A stretch of DNA of 16,348 bases from Cochliopodium minus (taxonomy: Eukaryota > Discosea > Himatismenida > Cochliopodiidae). Location: the NCBI GenBank assembly GCA_024220525.1, contig JAMYWO010000340.1, positions 22,082 through 38,429 on the forward strand. Direction: 5' to 3'. Position 1 is the first letter of the stretch. The number at the start of each line of letters is the position of its first letter. Below the pieces are notes generated by a model. That model had not been told where the DNA came from, did no database searches, and worked only from the letters and a program-made list of their open reading frames with translations. Shown one piece after another: positions 9,930 to 16,348 of this stretch. The position numbers and the translations under genes are program-made.

Positions 9930-10277
9930 GTTGCAACCCATCAAGACATAGAAAAGAGGATGTACTACTACAAGAAAATCTTCCTTTTCCTCGAAGACAC
10001 CCGCTCCAAGCTGCTCAGCACCCTCCTCTCCTTCTTCCACGAGATCTACGTCCTCTCCAACCCTCAGCAGCAACAGAAGAACAAGCTCGTCAATTGGAAG
10101 AAGAACACTCCTAACCATTACCCTCCCATCATTGACCTTTTCCTTTCTCCTTCCGTCTTTTTGAGGCCTTTGTCTGAGAATCTTTTGCCTTCTCAGGATT
10201 CTGACCTTGTTGTTCAGATTTTGAATGATTTGATTTGCAACTTTCCTTATTATCAACAAATTCAGCTTCAAAAATAA
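9930..10277 (+). CDS. Last exon of an unidentified gene (5' part missing)
   Basis: The open frame starts after a likely 3' splice site (AAAAG at 9925-9929) and runs to TAA at 10275-10277, giving 115 residues. The ATG at 9960 is an alternative start (105 residues), but the ten codons before it also look coding (ATHQDIEKRM). The product is rich in helix-forming Leu/Phe/Lys (FLEDTRSKLLSTLLSFFHEI), followed by a Gln run and a Pro-rich segment (NHYPPIIDLFLSPS). I do not recognise a domain; a helical-repeat or GAP-like end is possible but unproven. The first half uses C-ending codons heavily (CTC, ACC, TCC, ATC, TAC), far more GC-rich than its neighbours, and the second half returns to T-ending codons. 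No upstream exon can be placed because the N at 9794 and the transcription-factor start lie just before it. Confidence 0.6.
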   Translation, partial: VATHQDIEKRMYYYKKIFLFLEDTRSKLLSTLLSFFHEIYVLSNPQQQQKNKLVNWKKNTPNHYPPIIDLFLSPSVFLRPLSENLLPSQDSDLVVQILNDLICNFPYYQQIQLQK

Positions 10278-10460
10278 AAAAAAAATTAAATTAAATTAAT
10301 TGATTGAAAATTATAAATTTAATTATTTTAAAATAAAAAAAATTGTGAAGAAGGTGAGATTCACTTAATTAAAACATCATTTTTCAAAGCCCATTAGAAA
10401 AATAATCATTTTTTTTTCTACAATCATTTAGGAATTCAAAAAAAAAAAAAAATCAAGCTA

Positions 10461-12045
10461 ATGAAAAATGATAACAAAACTGTTGATGAATATATAAATT
10501 TGTTGAAAGAAAATGAACTTTTGGAATTTATTCAATTTTATTATAGTAATTTTCTTGAAAAATTTAAAGAAGAATACTCCAATTATCCTCAACCAACATA
10601 TGAGAATATTTGCGATGGTTGGAATATCATACATGTAATATAAATTCAACCTATAAAAATATTTTAACCAACAATAAATCTTTAGAAAGATGAAGATTTG
10701 CTCCTTAATTTTAAAGAAAGACTCGATATTTCAAAAGATGAAATTACAGATCAAAATAATAATAACATTGATCATAATTTGGATGAGGATTCACTCTACT
10801 TGAATAGCAATAATCCACAAACCAAGAATATCTTTACAATGGATTATTACAATCAAAACAAAGATTCAAAAAAGAATTTCTCATTCTATGATTTTATCAA
10901 TTTGATTACCATTGGAATAAACCATTATACTTCCATGGAACATTTGAAAGGAGCTTGCAACGATTCAGAGAATATAAATAATCTTTTTTCTACGTACAAA
11001 GAATGTGAGCCCATTATGATAATAGATTACAAAATAGAACCAATCAAAGAAAATATTATCAAACAACTAGAAAACATGATTTCGAATTTAAAACCAGATA
11101 AAAGAAACTTGTTGGTGGTAAAATTAAAAATACTATTCCAATAGACTTTATGATTTCAATTATTAGAGATGTTCAAAACTTTACAACAGTTCAAAATTTG
11201 TTAGTTATAAATTAATATTCGCTAACAAAGTTGTAAATTTTGGACATGTCTATTCAATTATAAAAATTAAATATTAATTCTTTTTTAAAAATGAAATTTT
11301 TTAGATTCACTTTTCTGGACATGGTTTAAAAGAAGATGGAGAATTTTATTTATGTACCAAGTATTTTGATGAAGAGAATAAAGAGAACGGAATCAAAATG
11401 TCCGAACTGAAACAAGTTATCACATCAACTTTGAAACCTAATCATCATTTACACTGTCTATTCGTTTTGGATTGTTGCTACTCTGGAAGTGCGATTCCCT
11501 CATTTAATCAATTGGAATTAAAAATTTTACCTCAATTACATAATTTCTTTCACAATGGCATATTTGTAAAAATAAATTTTATCACCTTTTATTGGATTAA
11601 TAAAAGAATAATTATATTTAAAAAGGTGATCACTTCAGGAAGTTCTCGTAAAAAGGTCTATGAAAAAAACTTTGGAGAAAAGAATATTCCACGGGGAGTA
11701 TTTTCTTACTACTTGGAACAAGTGATAAAAAATGAAACGGAACATTATATTTTAACTCCTCACATATTGTGTGACAAAGTTGGTGAGATCATCTCAAATA
11801 GTCAACTTAGATACAAATACACTCCGAAATATGGAAGTTTATTGGATCAAGACATTCCCTATTTCATAGCAACTCCTGTCTTGCCTTTAAGCCCAACCTC
11901 CGAGAATGATTTTAACCAAACTTATATTGATAAAAAAGTGATTAATAATGTCCGAAAAATTTATGAAAATGATATTTATGAATTGAGGACTTGTCAATTT
12001 GATATTGCAAGATTAAATGAACTATTAAAAAAAGTTTACAATTAA
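10461..12045 (+). CDS. Caspase-like cysteine peptidase (clan CD, family C14, metacaspase-type)
   Basis: Four exons, 10461-10634, 10686-11117, 11305-11565 and 11626-12045, all phase 0, give 428 residues. The p20-like domain begins near residue 125 (LITIGINHYTSMEHLKGACN, the usual IGIN-Y-x-LKGA-ND signature). The catalytic His is H208 in IHFSGHG, which starts exactly at the third exon, and the catalytic Cys is C260 in LDCCYSGS. The p10-like part follows from residue 290 (VITSGSSRKKVYE, RGVFSYYLEQ). These motifs match metacaspases and related protist C14 enzymes rather than animal effector caspases, where the Cys motif is QACxG. The N-terminal 120 residues are helical, acidic and unrecognised, and could act as a prodomain. 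The last intron (11566-11625) is 60 bases with no in-frame stop, so unspliced mRNA would still read through with 20 extra residues. An A-rich leader precedes the ATG at 10461. The enzyme is predicted to be cytosolic and active; its substrate preference cannot be read from sequence. Confidence 0.9.
11164..11252. repeat. Imperfect inverted repeat inside a caspase-gene intron
   Basis: Within intron 11118-11304, the left arm (11164-11204) and right arm (11222-11252) are reverse complements over about 24 bases next to an 8-base block; the left arm has about ten extra bases between the blocks. Shared cores are TTTACAAC and TTTGTTAG. The loop is about 17 A/T bases. It could fold as a hairpin in the pre-mRNA or be a decayed short inverted-repeat element. 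Confidence 0.65.
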
Positions 12046-12083
12046 GATTTTGAGAATAGATTTTTATTAAAAAAAAAAGAATA
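12046..12083. terminator. Shared 3' region of convergent genes
   Basis: Only 38 bases separate the TAA of the caspase-like gene from the TGA of the ankyrin gene. TTTATT at 12063-12068 reads AATAAA on the minus strand, and an A run follows at 12069-12078. The transcripts from the two strands must overlap or end inside each other's 3' region. Confidence 0.55.
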
Positions 12084-15000
12084 TCATTTTTTTTTGTTCA
12101 AAGCAAATTTTTGTTGTTCAACAAAAAATTTTAAAATTTCCAATGGTTTTGGATTGTTTGAAAAAAGTATTTGGAAAGGCACTGTTCCTTTATTATTTTT
12201 AAAGTTGATTTCACTTTTATTTTCAACCAAACATTTTATTATCTCGAAGGCACTATTTTTATCGGAGCCCAATCTACAAGCAAAATGAAGTGGAGTGTTA
12301 TTGTCTTTGTCTACAATGTTTATTTCACTTTTATTTTCAATCAAAAATTTAACAATTTCGGGTCTACTTTTATTGTGTAAGAAATTGGGTAAAAGTAGTT
12401 TCAACAGTTCACTTTTGTCATCCATACAGGCAATATGCAACGGATATTGTTTATTTTCCAACAAACTTTTTATTTCATTTTCTTCACTCAACATAACTTT
12501 TAAGAAAATGTCGTCAATATTTTGGTTATGATCATTTTTTATTTTTTCAGAGGTTTTTTGAAGCTCTTTCTTTAGATAATCAATAATTTTTGCATCCAAA
12601 TTATTTTCAACTGCTAAACTTAAAACATTGTTTCCAATTTCATTTTTTGTGTTAATTTGGGACTCATTTTTAACCAAATACTCGACAATTTCCAAAGTCA
12701 TATTTTCATTCATGCAAGAATAATGAAGGGGAGTGTTTCCCATTTTATCAGTAGAATTTAAATCAATTTTGTGTTCGTGGAGATATTTTAAAATATTAAC
12801 ATTGTGGTTTTTTTTACAAAAAAGGTGAAGAAGTGTTTTTCCTTCATTATTTGTATGCATCGAACAATTTTTCTCCTCAACTAAATATTTTATTATTTCT
12901 ATTGAAACTTTTTCGTTTTTGCATGCGTAATGAAGAGGAGTGTTCCCAAATGTATCAACCAAATTTGGATCAAATCTTATTTCAACAAAATATCTTATTG
13001 TTTCAAGAGAAAAATTTTTGTTCATACAGAATAAATGAAGAGCACTTCTCTTCTCTTTGTTTTCAGAGTTGACATTATTTTTATCAATAAAATATTGTAT
13101 CATCTCCTTTGTTGCATATTTGTTGAGGCAAATATAATGAAGAGGAAAAAATTTATTTGAATCCATCAAGTTTATATCTCCCTTCTTTTTGATCAGAAAT
13201 TCAACAAATTTTAAGGAAATATACTGATTATTCGAAATGTAATGAAGAGGAGTTTTTTGTGTTATTTTATTTGGGAGGTTGATATCTGCTTTGTTTTCAA
13301 TCAACAACTTCACAGTCATAAAAACGTTTTCTTTCAAAAAACACGCCAAATGAAGAGGAGCAAATCCAAATTTATTTTCCTTGTTTATATTTTCACTACT
13401 TATTAACAATTTTGTTGTTTTATTTGAGTCTGCTGAATTTTTTATGTAAATATGAAGAGGAGTATTATTATCATTTTTGTCTTGTAAATTCAAATCATTT
13501 TTGTTTTCAATCAAATAATTGATCATATCAGATGTACACATTTCATTTCTGCATATCAAATGAAGAAATGTTTCTCCATTTTGGTTAATTTCTTTAAAAT
13601 TTGTATTGTTTGGAAGTTGGTACTTTATACTATTCAAAGTATTGGTTTTCTCACTAAATTCTTTAAACGAACTATGAATAATTGAACTCTGTACTTGTTT
13701 GAAACTTTCAATTTCAATTCCAATATTAGCAGTCACTTCAGTTTTCGTTTCAATACCTAAAATTTAAAAAAAAAAATTAAATTTAATTGTTGAAAAGATA
13801 AAAATTTTATCAATTTTGTTTGGAAACTTTTTTTTTCAATGATTTCAAGGAGTTGTTGAAAGGTGTTTGGAAGAGAATCAAAATACTTTTCTTTTTCTTT
13901 TTTGATGTGATCCAAAGAGATAGGACATTGTGTTTCGTGAAGAACAACCAAATTCTTTTTGTTTTCTTTGAATCCACATTTCCATTTGCATTCAAAGTTG
14001 TGTTCTTCTAAATGTTTTTCGTATTCACTTTACACAAAAAAATTAAATTAAATAATATAATTATTAGAAAATAAAAATAAAAATAAAAATCAAATAAATA
14101 AACTTAATTTAAAATAAAAAAAATAAAAAAAAATTGAATTAAAAATAACCTGAATTTCATTTCTTTTCCATCAACATAACATTTGATAAAAAGATTGGAT
14201 ATTTTTTTGTTCATAACAGTGTTTGGTCCCATCTCTTCAAATTCACAATCAAAAGGACAAAAGTTTTCTTTTTTGCAACATTCTTTACAACATTTTCCAT
14301 CGCATTCTCCACAAATTTGAGGATCTTTCATCACTTTCTTGCAAACTCCACAAATAAAATTTTTGTTCAAATTCTCATCAACAAAAGAAAAAAGATTCTC
14401 TTCTTTTTCTTCATTTCCAAGGTTGAAAAAAGGATCAAAAGAATTTATTTTTTCAATATTTTCTTTTATTTTCTTTTTCAATTCTTCGTCCTTTTCTTTC
14501 TTTTCTTCTTTCTCTTTTTCCAAAATTTTATTTTTTTCATTCAGATTATTGACAACAAGATTGAATTCTTCTTTTTTGATTTGGTTATTGAGATTTTTGA
14601 GTTCTAAAACCAAATTATTCTGAAATCAAAAGTAAATAAAAAAATTGTTTTGAAATGAATTTGACAAATAATTTTAAAAAAATGTTTCAAAATAAAAATA
14701 AAAATAAAAATGAAAATGAAAATGAAAATGAAAGTAAAATAAATTAACAAAATCAAATTTTGATCACACAAAATAATAAATAAAAATTAATGAGAAAATA
14801 AAGAAAATTTTAAATTGATAAAAAAATAAATAAATAATAAATCAATAGATTTTATATCAAAAAAATTTAAAAATAAATTAATAAAAAATAAAATTAAAAA
14901 TAAAATGAAATGAAAAAAATAAAATAAAAATAAAAATAAATCAAAGAAGAAGTAAAATGATTTAAAGAAATGTAAATACAAAAATAAAAATAAAAATAAA

Positions 15001-15263
15001 AATAAAAAAATAAAATAAAATGTTTCAAAATAAAATAAAATAAAAATAAAAATAAAATGTTTAAAGAAATGTATTTACGTTATTAAAAGGTAAACAAAAA
15101 CAACATTCATTTTATTTTCTTGCTTTCCATCCATAAAAATATTTTTTGTGAATTTCGTTTTGTCAACTTGAATTTCGTTGATTTGAAGAGAAGAAATGAA
15201 CATGAATTTCATTTGAGAGATCATATCCAAAATTATTTTTTTCTGAAAAATTTCATCGATCAT
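12084..15263 (-). CDS. RING-like / TRAF-type zinc finger / ankyrin-repeat protein (probable E3 ligase)
   Basis: Exons 14619-14150, 14027-13828 and 13756-12084 join cleanly (phases 2 and 1) into 780 residues ending in TGA at 12086-12084. They need a 5' exon, because exon 14619-14150 starts in phase 0 without an ATG. The best candidate is 15263-15096 (MIDEIFQKK...), ending at a GTTTAC donor in phase 0. Order of domains: a Glu/Lys coiled coil; a Cys-rich RING-like finger (about 14355-14244: ICGVC, CGEC, CCKECC, CPFDC) in which the usual His is replaced; a TRAF-type zinc finger split by an intron (HLEEH, CKWKC, LHETQCP); then about 13 ankyrin repeats of roughly 35 residues (GNTPLHYACKN type), all in the last exon. 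RING plus TRAF fingers in this order are typical of ubiquitin ligases, with the ankyrins as the substrate-binding part. Ligase activity is inferred, because the ring lacks a canonical C3HC4 spacing. It lies convergent with the caspase-like gene. Confidence 0.83.
14620..15095 (-). other. Long A/T intron with duplicated segments
   Basis: On the minus strand this stretch is nearly free of AG between the candidate 5' exon and the acceptor CAG at 14622-14620, so one intron of about 476 bases is the simplest reading. It contains runs of AAAATG/AAAATA hexamers (about 14690-14740) and a duplicated block: TTTAAAGAAATGTA occurs at 14961-14974 and again at 15060-15073, with related AAAATGTTTCAAAATAAAA blocks at about 14681 and 15017. 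No coding exon is visible inside it. Confidence 0.55.
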
Positions 15264-15287
15264 TTCTTTTATTGGTTTCTTCTTTCA

Positions 15288-16348
15288 TTATTTTTTTGAT
15301 TTCTTCTTTCTTGTTTCTTCATTTTCTACTTTCTAAAATTGAAATGCAATAAAAATAAAACATAAATAATGAAAATCAATAAAAATTAAAAATAATAAAT
15401 TAATAATGAAAATGAAATTAAAATAAAAATAATTAAAAATTAAAAAAGAAACAAAATAATTAAAAAAATCATTTAAAAATAAAAAAAATAAATAAAATTT
15501 TTTTACCAATTCAAAATTAAAATTCACTTCAAACTCCTAAAAATTTAGATCAATTAAATAAAATTAATATGGAAAAATAAAATTTTAAATTATATTTGCA
15601 ATTTATTTATTTTATTTTTACAAAGGAAATATGATTGTTTTGAATCAATATGATATCATCAAATTCAAGTTTGCAAGCAATATTTTTGTTACTTCTATCT
15701 CCTAATCCTAATTGATAATTTCCTCCATATCCACAAACAAATATTTCTTTATTTCCTAAAAATAAAATTAATAAAATCTAAATAAAAAAAAAATAAAAAA
15801 ATGTAAAATGTAAAAATAAAATAACTAGAAATTAGAAATAAAATAAAATAAAATAAAAATAAATTTTTTTTTTTACTGTTGACAAAAATTGAATGAGAAT
15901 ATCCAGTTGTAATGAAAGAAATGTTTTGAAGATTAGTTTTTGTAAAAGAAGAATAATTTTTAATATTTCCCAATCCAAGTTGTCCATAATCATTAAGTCC
16001 ACTTCCATAAACTTCTCCATCTCCTAAAATAAAAATTTTGAATTTATTTCATCAAGACCCGATTTTATTTTTTTATTTTTTTATTTTTTTTATTTTTTTA
16101 TTTTTTATTTTTTATTTTTTTATTTTTCATTTTTTTTATTTTTTATTTTTTATTTAATTTTTTTTGTTTATCAAATTTATTTTATTATTTATTTTATTTT
16201 CGTTCAAAGTTTTATTTTTTATGTTTAAAGTTAGTTTTTTGTTTTTGTTTTTTTTTTACTTGTTAAAATGAAAGTAAATTGTCCACCACAATGAACAGAA
16301 GAAATATTTGGAAAAGAGTTTATTGTTTGGATTGCAAATGTATTATTG
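15288..16348 (-). CDS. RCC1-repeat protein, C-terminal part (5' end outside window)
   Basis: Minus-strand exons 16348-16260 (partial), 16023-15877, 15755-15622, 15536-15507 and 15332-15288 encode 147 residues before a TAA at 15290-15288. Two and a half RCC1 units are visible: SSVHCGGQFTFIL, then DGEVYGSGLNDYGQLGLG with ITTGYSHSIFV, then NKEIFVCGYGGNYQLGLG. The first two junctions are phase 1 just before the (D/N)(G/K)E turn, as in the other RCC1 gene of this window. The last two junctions are phase 0 and lead through a 30-base exon (EFEVNFNFEL) to a basic tail ending KKKSKK. The two final exons are less certain than the propeller exons. RCC1 propellers serve as interaction or exchange-factor platforms; the partner is unknown. 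The stop is only 24 bases from the candidate start of the downstream ankyrin gene, so a fusion of the two cannot be fully excluded. Confidence 0.8.
16060..16255. repeat. T-rich simple-sequence intron of the right-hand RCC1 gene
   Basis: Nearly pure T/A, built from irregular TTTTTTATT and ATTTTTT units, lying inside the intron 16024-16259. No feature other than low complexity is seen. Confidence 0.75.

Noticed and set aside
9915-10271. Minus-strand frame opposite the GC-rich exon
   Set aside because: The plus strand has an acceptor, sensible composition and a clean stop; the minus frame is Glu/Val/Leu-rich antisense.
13810-13995. Alternative minus-strand frame across the TRAF-finger exon
   Set aside because: The other frame keeps HLEEH, CKWKC and HETQCP and joins both neighbours in phase.
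14317-14623. Two plus-strand Phe/Ser-rich frames
   Set aside because: Antisense of the Glu/Lys coiled coil (GAA/AAA read as TTC/TTT) of the RING-ankyrin gene.
1-16348. Ciliate-type code with TAA/TAG read as Gln
   Set aside because: Exons end at TAA or TGA exactly where domains end, and no conserved domain is interrupted by TAA or TAG.
1-16348. tRNA, rRNA, CRISPR array or transposase gene
   Set aside because: I saw no cloverleaf with a GGTTCRA-type loop, no rRNA-like block, no spaced identical repeats and no transposase or reverse-transcriptase motif; a covariance-model scan would settle the small RNAs.

Overview
The window comes from an AT-rich eukaryotic nucleus, most likely a free-living amoeboid protist. 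Genes are split by short GT-AG introns, non-coding DNA is almost pure A/T with ATTTTATTT- and AAAAAAT-type microsatellites, and proteins carry long Asn runs. The mix of RCC1-repeat, ankyrin, RING/TRAF, caspase-like and fungal-type zinc-cluster proteins fits a dictyostelid-like amoebozoan or an Anaeramoeba-like lineage. I cannot choose between them from sequence alone. Stops used are TAA and TGA and no in-frame stop interrupts the exons, so the standard code applies.

Layout. 1-436 (+): last exon of a protein with a C-terminal membrane anchor. 674-1638 (+): complete two-exon TFIIF beta subunit (RAP30). 2046-5288 (+): five-exon protein with two RRMs separated by a long Ser- and Asn-rich linker, cut by an N at 5289. 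Just right of that N is a short ankyrin-like fragment that probably belongs to another gene. 5512-6965 (-): six-exon RCC1-repeat protein. 7463-9771 (-): three-exon Zn2Cys6 plus PAS transcription factor. A second N lies at 9794, and 9930-10277 (+) is an orphan last exon. 10461-12045 (+): four-exon caspase-like (C14) peptidase with an intact His/Cys pair. It converges, with 38 bases between stop codons, on a minus-strand RING/TRAF-zinc-finger/ankyrin protein (12084 to about 15263). 15288-16348 (-): 3' part of a second RCC1-repeat gene that runs off the window.

In all multi-exon models the intron phases fit together (worked out by hand), which is the main support for the joins. Functionally there is a transcription and RNA block on the left (TFIIF, RRM protein), a transcription factor in the middle, and a signalling or proteolysis block on the right (caspase-like enzyme, RING-ankyrin protein, RCC1 proteins). 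Nothing shows that these act in one pathway. The two single N positions look like contig joins with truncated genes beside them, so the gene order across 5289 and 9794 should not be trusted.
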